DNA of 64,000 nt from Burkholderia sp. Ac-20365 (GCF_017104715.1 NZ_JAAGPI010000013.1:156948-220947), one strand, 5' to 3'; positions 17,494 through 25,591 are shown, counted from the stretch's first letter. A program made the numbers and translations. The notes: generated from the letters alone by a model not told the origin.

Positions 17494-18699
17494 ATGTCGC
17501 AGAAGATACTGATCGTAGGTGCCGGTTTTGCCGGTGTGTGGGGCGCGTTAGGCGCAGCGCGTGTGCTCGACCGCGCAGGTGTCAGAAGCAGCGATGTTGA
17601 GATCACGCTGATTTCGCCGAAGCCTGAACTGCAGATTCGTCCGCGCATGTACGAAGCCGAACCGCAGCAGATGGCCGCGCCGCTGCTGCCTTTGCTTGAC
17701 GCAATCGACGTGAAGTACGTCGAAGGCAGCGTCGATGGTATTTCCGTTCAGAACAAGACGGTGAGCGTCGTGTCGGCCAATGGAGCAAAGCGCTCGCTCG
17801 CGTATGACCGCCTGTTGCTGACGAGCGGCAGCAAGCTCAGCAGGCCGCCCGTTCCGGGTCTGGAGCATGCGTTGTCGGTGGACTGTATCGAAGACGCGGT
17901 GGAACTCGACAAGCACCTCGCCAGGCTCGCGACGCTGCCCGCAACACCTGCGCGCAATACCGTCGCTATCGTCGGCTGCGGCTTCACGGGTATCGAAGTC
18001 GCAACGGAACTGCCGAAGCGGCTGCGCGAGAAGTTTGGCGCGGACGCGCAGATGCGCGTTGTCGTGATCGGCTCGAAGGCTGAGATTGGACCCGACCTCG
18101 GAGCGAACCCGCGTCCGTATATCGCCGATGCGTTCAAATCGCTAGGCGTTGAGGCTGTGCTCGGATCGGGCGTGGTGTCCGTGGGCCCGGATGGCGTACG
18201 CACGGCGTCGGGGCAGCATATTGAGGCGAGCACGGTGATCTGGGCCGGCGGCATGCGCGCGAGCCCGCTGGCGGCGCAGGTGTCGTCGAATCTCGACCCG
18301 CTCGGGCGCGTCGCAGTGGCGCCCGATCTGCGCGTGCCAGAGGCGCCGCATGTATTCGTGGCGGGCGACGTCGCACGCGCACTCACAGACGACGACGGCC
18401 GCTACGCGTTGATGTCGTGCCAGCACGCAATCGTAATGGGCCAATTCGGCGGTCATAACGTGGCGGCGGATCTGATCGGCGTGCCGACGCTCAAGTACCG
18501 TCAGCCGTTCTACGCGACGTGCGTCGATCTGGGCGAGTGGGGTGCGATCTACTCGGAAGGCTGGGACCGGCAGATCAAGCTCACGCACGCCGAAGGCAAA
18601 GCGCGCAAGCAGATGATCAACACAAAGTGGATCTATCCGCCGGCGCCGAATCGCGCTGAAGCACTGGCAGCGGGTAATCCTGAAGCCAGCTTCGGCTAA
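17494..18699 (+). CDS. NDH-2-like FAD-dependent pyridine nucleotide-disulfide oxidoreductase
   Basis: A 401-residue flavoprotein. FAD motif KILIVGAGFAGVWGALGAARVL starts at residue 4. The NAD(P)H motif is NTVAIVGCGFTGIEVATEL at about 150, and the second FAD segment HVFVAGDVARALTDDDGRYALMSCQHA is near 290. The pattern fits type II NADH:quinone dehydrogenases, though I see no obvious C-terminal membrane helix. It is therefore a peripheral or soluble NADH or quinone oxidoreductase. The ATG at 17494 has GGAAGG upstream. It is transcribed alone or with the secreted PEBP-like gene that starts 76 nt later. Confidence 0.82.
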   Translation: MSQKILIVGAGFAGVWGALGAARVLDRAGVRSSDVEITLISPKPELQIRPRMYEAEPQQMAAPLLPLLDAIDVKYVEGSVDGISVQNKTVSVVSANGAKRSLAYDRLLLTSGSKLSRPPVPGLEHALSVDCIEDAVELDKHLARLATLPATPARNTVAIVGCGFTGIEVATELPKRLREKFGADAQMRVVVIGSKAEIGPDLGANPRPYIADAFKSLGVEAVLGSGVVSVGPDGVRTASGQHIEASTVIWAGGMRASPLAAQVSSNLDPLGRVAVAPDLRVPEAPHVFVAGDVARALTDDDGRYALMSCQHAIVMGQFGGHNVAADLIGVPTLKYRQPFYATCVDLGEWGAIYSEGWDRQIKLTHAEGKARKQMINTKWIYPPAPNRAEALAAGNPEASFG

Positions 18700-18775
18700 G
18701 CCTTCAGTGCCGCCCGCAGCCGCAAACGGCGCGGGCGGCATGCATTCACGCATATTCCTCCCGATGGAGTTCACC

Positions 18776-19348
18776 ATGAGAGCCAACGCTTCTTTGCTGG
18801 CAGCGATCTGCCTGTGCATGTTGATGGCGCTGATGCCGCCCATCGCGTTGGCCGCGCCGTTCACGGTCACTGTCGATGGGCTGGATCGTGGCCGGTTCGT
18901 GAACGAACAGGTGTACGGCGGATTCGGTTGCCACGGCGACAACGTCTCGCCGCATATCTCGTGGACCAACGTGCCGCCCGCGGCGAAAAGCATCGTCGTG
19001 ACCATTCACGATCCCGACGCACCGACGGGCGGGCTCGGCTGGACGCATTGGGAAGTGGTCAACATTCCGGCGTGGGCATCGTCGCTGGAAAAGGGCGCTT
19101 CGGGAAATGCGAAATTGCTGCCCGCGGGCGCAATGGAAACGTTGACGGATTTCGGCGATTCGAAATACGGCGGGCCGTGCCCGCCGCAAGGCTCGGCGCA
19201 CCGGTACATCGTGACTGTGTCGGCGCTAAGCGTGCAGGGCATCGACGTCAAAGCGGCGTCGAGCCCGGCGCTGGTCGCGTATCAGATGCACGGCAAGGTG
19301 ATCGCGCAGGCGCGCTACATCGCACGGTATTACCGCATGCCTGAATGA
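18776..19348 (+). CDS. Secreted YbhB/YbcL-type PEBP (Raf kinase inhibitor-like) protein
   Basis: A 190-residue protein with a signal peptide (RANASLLAAICLCMLMALMPPIALA, cleaved about residue 27) and the bacterial phosphatidylethanolamine-binding-protein fold. FGCHGDNVSPHISWTNVPPAAKSIVVTIHDPDAPTGG is the anion-binding pocket with the DPDAP motif, and YGGPCPPQGSAHRYIVTV follows. The biochemical role is unknown. The ATG at 18776 is chosen over upstream ones because TGGAGT lies seven bases before it and it gives a clean signal peptide. A strong hairpin follows the stop directly. Confidence 0.87.
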   Translation: MRANASLLAAICLCMLMALMPPIALAAPFTVTVDGLDRGRFVNEQVYGGFGCHGDNVSPHISWTNVPPAAKSIVVTIHDPDAPTGGLGWTHWEVVNIPAWASSLEKGASGNAKLLPAGAMETLTDFGDSKYGGPCPPQGSAHRYIVTVSALSVQGIDVKAASSPALVAYQMHGKVIAQARYIARYYRMPE

Positions 19349-19349
19349 G

Positions 19350-19381
19350 TGCGATCCGACTACCGATGCAGTCGGATCGCA
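19350..19381 (+). terminator. 12-bp-stem hairpin after the PEBP-like gene
   Basis: TGCGATCCGACT and AGTCGGATCGCA form a perfect 12-bp stem with an 8-nt loop, starting two bases after the stop codon. The following sequence is not a clean T-run, but position and stability fit a transcription end. Confidence 0.65.
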
Positions 19382-19532
19382 TCGGGTCGATTCGACACGG
19401 CATGTTCTCACTTCGTTGAAAACAAGGCATTCACGACCTGGCCTGATCCTTGATAGAGAGAGCGGGTCGTGATGGCCTGCGTCGTAGGCCAACGACAAGA
19501 AAAATATATTTAACGAATGAAAAGGAATCAGC

Positions 19533-20276
19533 ATGTTTGAGGGATTTGAGAATCGGCTCGCGGTGGTGACGGGCGCGAGTTCCGGAATTGGCCTTGCAAC
19601 GGTCGATCGTCTGCTGGCGAGCGGTGCGCGTGTACTGGCGATGAGCCGGACAATGGGCGAACTGGACTCATTGCAGAGCCAGTATGGAGAACAACTCGAG
19701 TGGGTAAAAGGCGATGTCACGCAAAGCAGTGATCTCGCCGCTCTGGGCGAACGCGCGCGTCAATTGGGCCGCGTTGATTTTCTGGTGCCCAATGCGGGAA
19801 TAGCCCAGTTAGCGCAGGGTCTGGATGTGGCCGCGTTCGAGCGTCAATGGGCCGTCAACGGCGCCGGTGCACTGAATACGTTGTCTGTGATGCGGGAACA
19901 GATGGCGAAGCCTGCATCGGTGGTCTTCATCGGGACATTTCTGTCACAGGTCACGTTTCCGGGGCTCGCTGCCTATATCGCGTCGAAGACAGCGCTCAAG
20001 GCACAAGCAAGAACGCTCGCGGTAGAACTGGCAGCCGACGATATCCGGATCAACATCGTGTCGCCCGGACCGACGGCAACTGCCATCTGGTCGAGTCTGG
20101 GCTTGCCGCAGGATCAACTCTCCAGCGTCGCGGGCCGCGTGAATCAACGCCTGCTTCCTGGGCGCTTTCTTGAACCTGCTGCAATCGCCGATGCGATCAT
20201 GTTTCTGCTTTCGCCTGCTTCGCGCGGCGTTTATGGACAGGATCTGATCGTCGATCACGGCTATACGCTGCAGTAA
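19533..20276 (+). CDS. Short-chain dehydrogenase/reductase (SDR)
   Basis: Classical SDR of 247 residues. The cofactor motif TGASSGIG is at about 14-21, NAG at about 88, and the catalytic YIASK at about 149. The position thirteen residues before the catalytic Tyr is Thr rather than the usual Ser (VVFIGTF); Thr keeps the hydroxyl, so activity may remain. The substrate is unknown. An AAAGGAATCAGC leader precedes the ATG. It is separated from the PEBP-like gene by a terminator hairpin, so it is probably its own unit. Confidence 0.85.
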   Translation: MFEGFENRLAVVTGASSGIGLATVDRLLASGARVLAMSRTMGELDSLQSQYGEQLEWVKGDVTQSSDLAALGERARQLGRVDFLVPNAGIAQLAQGLDVAAFERQWAVNGAGALNTLSVMREQMAKPASVVFIGTFLSQVTFPGLAAYIASKTALKAQARTLAVELAADDIRINIVSPGPTATAIWSSLGLPQDQLSSVAGRVNQRLLPGRFLEPAAIADAIMFLLSPASRGVYGQDLIVDHGYTLQ

Positions 20277-20277
20277 A

Positions 20278-20293
20278 ACTCTCTGCGGAGAGT
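20278..20293 (+). terminator. Short hairpin after the SDR gene
   Basis: ACTCTC-TGCG-GAGAGT, a 6-bp stem with a tetraloop, starts two bases after the SDR stop. It has no T-run and is weak, but its position suits a transcript end. Confidence 0.35.
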
Positions 20294-20364
20294 GTCCGTT
20301 GGCAAGCGCGTCGCGCAACGCGGACGCGGATGCCTTGGACACCACGCGTAAGCTCACTTGCGAT

Positions 20365-20742
20365 TTAGTTGTGCGTCGCTTGCAGTGTGTTCGCGAGAAT
20401 CATGTCGAACGCGTTGCGCGGCAGCACGCCAGCGCGTTGAAGTGGCCGGAACACAGGGTCGCCGCGACGCACGGGTTCGCCTGTGAGTCCACAAACGCCG
20501 GACGTGCGTGCAAAACCGGCACGCCAGGTCTGATCTTCGAAATGGCCGAGCGTCGAATCGCTCCATGAAACCAGAATCGTGCAGGTGGTCTGCCATTCGA
20601 TGCGACGGATCGATGAAGCGTTGGCCATTGCAACTGTCATTGGACTGCAGCGTTCGCTCGGTGCGAGTGACTGTTGTGCTGTGAAGCGGCTGCGCCCGTG
20701 CAACCCGCTGACAATCTGGAGCCATGGATCGATTCTGTTCAT
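20365..20742 (-). CDS. DUF3331 domain-containing protein
   Basis: A 125-residue protein whose core, TTCTILVSWSDSTLGHFEDQ followed by ARTSGVCGLTGEPVRRGDPVFRP, matches what I know of DUF3331, a family frequent in Burkholderiaceae and of unknown function. The paired Cys in SGVCGLTG and the RRGDPVFRP segment are typical. I chose the ATG at 20742, where GGAAAGAG lies eight bases upstream. A longer reading from 20817 would overlap the end of the decayed ohr gene. The true end of ohr is at 20774, leaving 31 nt between the two. Confidence 0.75.
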   Translation of the reverse strand: MNRIDPWLQIVSGLHGRSRFTAQQSLAPSERCSPMTVAMANASSIRRIEWQTTCTILVSWSDSTLGHFEDQTWRAGFARTSGVCGLTGEPVRRGDPVFRPLQRAGVLPRNAFDMILANTLQATHN

Positions 20743-20773
20743 TTCCAATCTCTTTCCGATGAGTCGGACCGCG

Positions 20774-21165
20774 TCACGACTCGCCCGCTTCGCCGGACAC
20801 GACGAGTGCGACGACATTCACGATGCCTTGCCTTGCCATCTTTGTGTAAGGACGAAAGCGCGCGGTCTTGCGAACCAGTTCTTCAGCCACGGCGCGTCCG
20901 AGCGTGCTGCCAGCAGACTGGGAGCGCCATGAAAACAGGCTGCATAACCCGCGACGAATAATTGCTCGGGGTTGGTGCCGTCTCCGGGGGCGCCGAGTGC
21001 CTTGGGTAATCGCAATTCAACTGCCAGTTGCCCGTCTTCCGAGCTCGCGATTCCTGATGCGCGCCTGTGGCCCGCGTTGCCACCCTTCACGGTGACTGTG
21101 GTCGAATAGAGAATCTGAGTCTCTTGTTCGGAGTGCTTGTCGAGTGATGTTTGTGGCTGCGTCAT
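20774..21165 (-). pseudogene. ohr: ohr (organic hydroperoxide resistance protein) remnant: internal deletion and frameshift
   Basis: Ohr/OsmC thiol peroxidases reduce organic hydroperoxides with two cysteines. The first part is intact from the ATG at 21165: STTVTVKGG, then TNPEQLFVAGYAACFHGA with the reactive Cys77. After LLAAR (about 20900) the frame runs into unrelated residues and stops at 20818. The genuine C-terminus is present in another frame: GRAVAEELVRKTARF, RPYTKMARQGIVNVVALV, ending at TGA 20774-20776. Only 83 nt separate the two cysteine positions, where about 190 are expected, so roughly 110 nt are missing. The second cysteine position (normally CPY) is Arg (RPY). The product cannot work. 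Confidence 0.82.
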
Positions 21166-21299
21166 TCTTTTCAGTGCGAATTTTGTTGCTTGATTCGTGG
21201 TTTGTGATTTCTGTGTAGGTTGAATCGTAGAGAGATGCGCTTGCGTGTAGAAGGCTCCTGGAGGGGAGCATGATGTTGCATCGGGGGCATCAATCGGTG

Positions 21300-21645
21300 T
21301 TGTCTTGTGACGTTGGTTTGGTTTTGTTTGGTTTTTTTTGCTTTGCTTTTGCTTTCGCTGGCATCCGCGGTTTCGTATCGGTGCTTCAAGCGTTGCCCCT
21401 GTGCGGGGCGGCACTTACTTTCTTTGCCGCCGCAAAGAAAGTAAGCAAAGAAAGCGGGCTAACACCGCCAGCTCTTGACCTCCGCCTGAGGGCCCCCAAC
21501 AGTTCCTCCACTTCACACGGCGTTCTGCCTTTCACTGCCCGTTGCCAACGCCTCGAATCGACGCCTCACCCGCTTCACTCGCCCGTAGCACAGCCAGCGA
21601 CAGCGAATGGTTACGGCCGCCCAGGTGGCAAACTGTGTGTAGGTC
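21300..21645 (+). repeat. Left arm of a large imperfect inverted repeat
   Basis: This arm reads through a T/G-rich run, then TGCTTCAAGCGTTGCCCC, a near-palindrome at 21414-21445, GCCTGAGGGCCCCCAAC, CACTGCCCGTTGCCAACG, CCTCACCCGCTTCAC and GGCAAACTGTGTGT. All of these recur in the same order and in reverse complement in the right arm. The protein-like reading MPPRTGATLEA can be translated outward from both arms. It contains no gene. Confidence 0.85.
21414..21445. repeat. 32-bp near-perfect palindrome in left arm
   Basis: Arms CTTACTTTCTTTG and CAAAGAAAGTAAG flank a GC-rich centre; only one base pair mismatches. It is the counterpart of the perfect 34-bp palindrome in the other arm. Confidence 0.8.
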
Positions 21646-21715
21646 GTAGTGCTTCACACCTCTGCGCTCTTACGACACCGATCGTGTTTTTCAGTCCGGA
21701 GTGAAGCGCGTACGG

Positions 21716-22080
21716 CGCGAAAGCCGACACACAGTTTGCCGCTATAGAACGTGGGCGATCTGATCGCGCTTGTGGCGACGCAGGAGTGTGAAGCGGGTGA
21801 GGCGCTCAATAAGAGCGTTGGCAACGGGCAGTGAAAAGCAGGTTGCCGTTTGAAGCGGAGGACCCGTTGGGGGCCCTCAGGCGGGCACAAGGATTGGCGG
21901 TGTTCAGCGGCTTTCTTTTGCCTACTTTTCTTTGCCGCGGCAAAGAAAAGTAGGTGCCGCCCCGCACAGGGGCGACGCTTGAAGCAGGCAAAACAAAACG
22001 CGGATGTCAGCGAAAACACAAGCAAACCACCCAAGCGTCGCAAGACAAAACAAACCAGACCAAACCAAAAACCAAACCAA
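21716..22080 (-). repeat. Right arm of the large imperfect inverted repeat
   Basis: Reverse complement of the left arm at roughly 80% identity by eye, with a loop of only about 70 nt between arms. It ends in an A/C-rich stretch that mirrors the left arm's T/G-rich edge. The whole palindrome spans about 780 bp between the decayed ohr gene and the end of the MocR gene. I see no transposase or terminal target duplication. The G/C/A bias unlike the flanking coding DNA suggests a dispersed non-coding element. Confidence 0.85.
21921..21954. repeat. Perfect 34-bp palindrome in right arm
   Basis: Arms CCTACTTTTCTTTGCCG and CGGCAAAGAAAAGTAGG are exact reverse complements with no loop. It could act as a bidirectional terminator, a recombination or replication-slippage hot spot, or a protein site. 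Confidence 0.85.
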
Positions 22081-22106
22081 ATGCCGCCCCGCCAAAGGGG
22101 GCAACA

Positions 22107-23549
22107 CTACTTCACACGAACTCCAAACGCACTAACCAACCGGGCAACAAGCCTTTCAGCCTCGCTACGATCCCGCACATTAGTAAACCCCATCAAAATC
22201 CCACGCCGCCCAGGCGCCCCATTCCGCCATGTCGTCAGTGCATGCACAGCAAACCCAGCCTTACGCGCGCGGCTGGCCAACTCGACATCGTCGAGATCAT
22301 CACGCACGTCGACGAGAAGATGCATACCACCGTCCTGAAGATGAACAACGAATCCATCTTCTGCATAGGCCGCCAGCGCATCGGCCAACAGCGCGCGCCG
22401 TCGCGCATAGAGCGTCCGCATTCGCTTGATATGCCGCGAGAAATGACCTTCGCCGATGAAATCAGCCACCACAGCCTGCATCAGTTCCGGACATCCACCA
22501 TGCACAGTGCGCCTGCAAGCAAGTTCGAATTGCGGGACAAGGCCAGGTGCGACGACCACATACGAAAGCCGCAACCCAGGAAACAACACCTTGCTCAACG
22601 TGCCGCAATAAATCACACGCCCATATGAATCCATGCTTTTCAAAGCCGGCAGAGGATGACCGCGATACCGGTACTCGCCGTCGTAGTCGTCTTCAACAAT
22701 CCACGCGTCGTGCCCGTTCGCCCAGTCGAGCAACTCGACGCGCCGCTGCAGCGGCAGCGCGACGCCAGTCGGACTTTGATGCGATGGCGTCACGACGGCG
22801 AGGCGCGCAGCAGCGAAATGCGCGCGTCCAGATGCGACGTCGATGCCATGCTCGTCCACGGGCACGTCGCGGACCTGCAGGCCCAGTCGCTTGAGCGTGA
22901 GCGCGGTGGGCGGATAACCGGGCTGCTCGATCCAGGCGTTCTCACGCGCGAGCCCAAGTGCATCGACGATGAGCGCCAGGCTCGCGGTGTAAGCAGGTGA
23001 GATAAAGATCTGGCCTGCGTCCGCGTCGATACCGCGCGAGCGGTGCAGATACGCGGCCAGTGCCTCGCGCAAGGGCATATAGCCAGCCGGCGGTGGCTTG
23101 GTCAGCGATCCCGCTCTGCGTACCTGCCGCGCCATCAGCCGCGCCCAGAGCTTCCTCGGAAATTCGTCGAGTGCTGGCAAGCCCATCTGAAGCAGCGAGG
23201 GACCGCCGCCTTCCGCATCGATGATGTCTTCGGGCGCAATCTGCGCCGGCAGCACGCGGATCGCAGCAGCGGCTTTCTTCGGGCGCGCGGGCCGGGCGGG
23301 AGCGGTGTGCTCCGAAACGAATGTCCCCGCCGGGCCGCGCGCAACGAGGTATCCCTCGCCAAGCAGGCGGTCGTACGCGACCTGCACCGTGCCGCGCGCC
23401 ACACCCAGCTCGGTCGCGAGCGCACGCAGCGACGATACCTTCTGGCCGGGACTCAGTTGCCCCTGTTCGATCATCGCGCGAAACCGCACGTAGATCTGCT
23501 CGTGGATAGGCGTAGCGGCAGGCGCCGCGCGGGCCGTTGGCTGGGTCAT
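22107..23549 (-). CDS. MocR-type regulator: GntR DNA-binding domain fused to PLP aminotransferase fold
   Basis: A 480-residue protein. Residues 14-80 form the winged helix of GntR type (IHEQIYVRFRAMIEQGQLSPGQKVSSLRALATELGVARGTVQVAYDRL). Residues 110-480 form a class I aminotransferase fold with WIVEDDYDGEYRY and the PLP-binding lysine in YCGTLSKVLFPGLRLSY. Such regulators (PdxR, GabR, TauR) sense PLP and control vitamin B6 or amine genes. It is divergent from the GNAT/azoreductase/AhpD-like genes across 90 nt containing an inverted repeat. Those genes, rather than pdx genes, are its probable targets. Confidence 0.9.
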   Translation of the reverse strand: MTQPTARAAPAATPIHEQIYVRFRAMIEQGQLSPGQKVSSLRALATELGVARGTVQVAYDRLLGEGYLVARGPAGTFVSEHTAPARPARPKKAAAAIRVLPAQIAPEDIIDAEGGGPSLLQMGLPALDEFPRKLWARLMARQVRRAGSLTKPPPAGYMPLREALAAYLHRSRGIDADAGQIFISPAYTASLALIVDALGLARENAWIEQPGYPPTALTLKRLGLQVRDVPVDEHGIDVASGRAHFAAARLAVVTPSHQSPTGVALPLQRRVELLDWANGHDAWIVEDDYDGEYRYRGHPLPALKSMDSYGRVIYCGTLSKVLFPGLRLSYVVVAPGLVPQFELACRRTVHGGCPELMQAVVADFIGEGHFSRHIKRMRTLYARRRALLADALAAYAEDGFVVHLQDGGMHLLVDVRDDLDDVELASRARKAGFAVHALTTWRNGAPGRRGILMGFTNVRDRSEAERLVARLVSAFGVRVK

Positions 23550-23571
23550 GGCCTGGTCTAAAGCTCAAAAA

Positions 23572-23593
23572 ATGTCCCTGTCGGCTGGGACAT
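23572..23593. promoter_or_regulatory. Inverted repeat in the MocR/GNAT divergent promoter
   Basis: ATGTCCC-8 nt-GGGACAT is a perfect 7-bp-arm inverted repeat in the middle of the short divergent gap. It is a likely binding site for the MocR-type regulator; MocR proteins bind repeated half-sites in such gaps. The assignment is inferred from position. Confidence 0.5.
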
Positions 23594-23639
23594 GGAACGA
23601 CGACACTGAAGCCTACACCAACCCCTCGCCATCAACATC

Positions 23640-24077
23640 ATGACTGACACGCCCATCCTCCGACACGCCGAAACGGACGCCGATTTAAAGGCCTGTTTCG
23701 CCGTCATGCAGCAACTGCGTCCCCATTTGAAATCGGTCGAGGAGTTCGTCGCCCGCGTCGCGGTGCAACGCGCGCAGGGATACCGGCTGCTCGGCGTGTG
23801 GGAGAACGGCAAGCCCGTCGCGCTGGCCGGCTATCGGCGTATCGACAACCTGATTCACGACCGCTTCGTCTACGTCGACGACCTGATCACGGATGAAGCA
23901 GGGCGCGGTAAAGGCCACGGTGAGCGCCTGCTCGCCGAGATCGGCGCACTGGGCCGTGCCGATGGCTGCCAGCGCCTCGTGCTCGATACGGCGCTTGCCA
24001 ATGCGCTCGCGCAACGCTTCTATTTCCGCTGCGGTCTGCTGGCACGCGGTCTTCACTTCAGCATGGACCTGGCATGA
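23640..24077 (+). CDS. GNAT-family N-acetyltransferase
   Basis: A 145-residue acetyltransferase: RFVYVDDLITDEAGRGKGHGERLLAEIGALG is motif A with the acetyl-CoA loop RGKGHG, and the C-terminal LDTALANALAQRFYFRCGLLARGLHF is motif B. Substrate unknown. It starts the operon divergent from the MocR-like regulator, and its stop overlaps the next ATG (ATGA at 24074), so it is translationally coupled to the azoreductase-like gene. Confidence 0.86.
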   Translation: MTDTPILRHAETDADLKACFAVMQQLRPHLKSVEEFVARVAVQRAQGYRLLGVWENGKPVALAGYRRIDNLIHDRFVYVDDLITDEAGRGKGHGERLLAEIGALGRADGCQRLVLDTALANALAQRFYFRCGLLARGLHFSMDLA

Positions 24078-24718
24078 ACAGCCTCAAATTGCTGCTGCTC
24101 GATTGCAGCCCGCGGCGCGACAGTTCGACGAGCCGGCACTTCACCCGTCATCTGCTGCCCGCCATGGCCGAGCGCCTTGGGCGAGACATCGAGATCACGC
24201 GGCGCGAACTTGGCGCACAGCCGCTGCCCGCCATCTCGGAAGCGTATGCGGAGTCGCTGGTGCTGCCCGCCGACGTGGCCAGAGAGCGATATGGCGATGC
24301 GCTCGCGCTATCGGACGAACTGATCCGCGAACTGAACGAAGCCGACATGCTCTGGATCTCGACGCCCGTGCACAACTTCACGGTGCCCGCCGTCCTCAAG
24401 AACTGGATCGACCACGTGGTGCGTCTGGATGTGACGTTCACCGCGACCGCGCAAGGCAAGGTCGGCTTGCTGCGCGACCGGCCGACTTTCGTGGCGGTGA
24501 CGGCGGGCGGCGCGATGTTTCGCGAGCCGGCCTATCAGCCCGATTTCTTCCGGCCTTATCTGTCGGCGGTGCTGGGCGTGATCGGACTCAAGGACGTCAC
24601 GTTCATGCATGCGGCCGGCCTCGCGAGAACAGACGAGCCACTTGCTCTCGTCGAACAGAAAGCGGCGCAGTGGCTGCGTCATGAGTCGCCCGGACACACA
24701 CTTTCTTCGATCGCTTAA
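24074..24718 (+). CDS. FMN-dependent NADH-azoreductase/quinone reductase-like flavodoxin-fold protein
   Basis: A 214-residue flavodoxin-fold enzyme of the AzoR/NQO type. LKLLLLDCSPRRDSSTSRHF is the FMN phosphate loop, ADMLWISTPVHNFTVPAVLKNWIDHVVR holds the TPxxNF...LK.WID motif of AzoR, and TAGGAMF follows at about 140. It should reduce quinones or azo compounds with NAD(P)H and FMN. It lies second in the operon, between the GNAT gene (ATGA overlap) and the AhpD-like gene. Confidence 0.86.
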   Translation: MNSLKLLLLDCSPRRDSSTSRHFTRHLLPAMAERLGRDIEITRRELGAQPLPAISEAYAESLVLPADVARERYGDALALSDELIRELNEADMLWISTPVHNFTVPAVLKNWIDHVVRLDVTFTATAQGKVGLLRDRPTFVAVTAGGAMFREPAYQPDFFRPYLSAVLGVIGLKDVTFMHAAGLARTDEPLALVEQKAAQWLRHESPGHTLSSIA

Positions 24719-24741
24719 CTCATTTCATACAGGAACACATC

Positions 24742-25200
24742 ATGAATTCACCCCGTTTGCCGTGGACCGCCCTCGCACCCGCGCAATACAAATCGATGTA
24801 CGCCGTCAGCCAGTCGCTGGTCGAATCGCCGCTTGGCGGCAAGCTGATCGAAATCGTGCAGACGCGCGTGTCGCAGATCAACGGCTGCGCATTTTGCCTC
24901 GACATGCACGTGCGCGAACTGCGCAGGAGCGGCGAAGCGTGGCAGCGTCTGAACGTGCTGTCCGCATGGCGCGAGACGGAGTTCTTCAGCGCCAGAGAGC
25001 AGGCCGCGCTCGCATGGGCCGAAACCATGACTCGCCTCGCGGATAGTCATACGGAGCGTGAAGTCGAATTTCAGGCCTTGCGCGCGCACTTTAGCGACGC
25101 TGAGATTGTCGAGTTGACATGGGTAATTGCGGCGATCAATGCGTGGAATCGTATGGCGATTGGCATGCATCAGCCCGTGGCCGCGGATCCGATCGACTGA
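24742..25200 (+). CDS. Carboxymuconolactone decarboxylase/AhpD-like protein
   Basis: A 152-residue alpha-helical protein of the CMD family. The CxxC...H centre is seen in INGCAFCLDMHVRELRRSGE, the redox motif of AhpD-type alkylhydroperoxidases. WAETMTRLAD follows at about 93. It probably reduces peroxides or acts on electrophiles, together with the azoreductase-like gene 23 nt upstream. An ACAGGAACA leader gives the start. Confidence 0.85.
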   Translation: MNSPRLPWTALAPAQYKSMYAVSQSLVESPLGGKLIEIVQTRVSQINGCAFCLDMHVRELRRSGEAWQRLNVLSAWRETEFFSAREQAALAWAETMTRLADSHTEREVEFQALRAHFSDAEIVELTWVIAAINAWNRMAIGMHQPVAADPID

Positions 25201-25591
25201 CGGCGCAAAAGGGCAGGGAACCGGGATTCGATTGGCGCATTGTCTACGCACGCAAAAACTGACGACCGCCTTTCAAATTGATGTTCCATTTTCCTGAAGA
25301 ACGTCTATGTTTTTATGGTGCGTTTTCTTTACGCGCGCGGGGCTTACCGGCCCTCTGACGATTCTTCAGGTGCATCTGCCACCTCGAACGCCAACCGCGG
25401 TGATGCCGCGTCCCCTTTTCTATCGAAACCAGGCAGCAAGCCAGGCGCGCAGCCGTGCATCCGGCGCGCTCCGGCTGCGTACGGAACCGTCAGCAGTGCC
25501 CGTCAGGCAACGCATGCCGCGGCATCGTCTTCGACGAAGCCAGCGCGGCTGCCCGTTCCGAAACGTGATGTCGTTTTGAAGGAGTCAAATC
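25201..25591. other. Gap without a recognisable gene
   Basis: The 391 nt hold an A/T-rich stretch near 25262-25325, then a GC-rich stretch. Short open readings exist but lack a ribosome-binding site and any recognisable motif. The last bases include GAAGGAG, the Shine-Dalgarno of the small secreted-protein gene. A promoter for that gene group probably lies here, but I cannot place it. Confidence 0.5.

Noticed and set aside
20818..21414. A 198-residue OsmC-like protein read from an ATG inside the repeat
   Set aside because: The first 83 residues are translated repeat sequence and the last about 25 are out of frame; the real gene starts at 21165 and is broken.
21300..22080. Insertion sequence or MITE with target duplication
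   Set aside because: No transposase and no flanking direct repeat that I could see; kept only as an inverted repeat.
21954..22628. Plus-strand open reading starting MPPRTGATLEA in the right repeat arm
   Set aside because: The same peptide arises from the left arm on the other strand, and the rest is antisense to the MocR gene.
25307..25579. 90-codon open reading before the small secreted-protein gene
   Set aside because: No ribosome-binding site, Arg-rich low-quality sequence with alternative overlapping frames.
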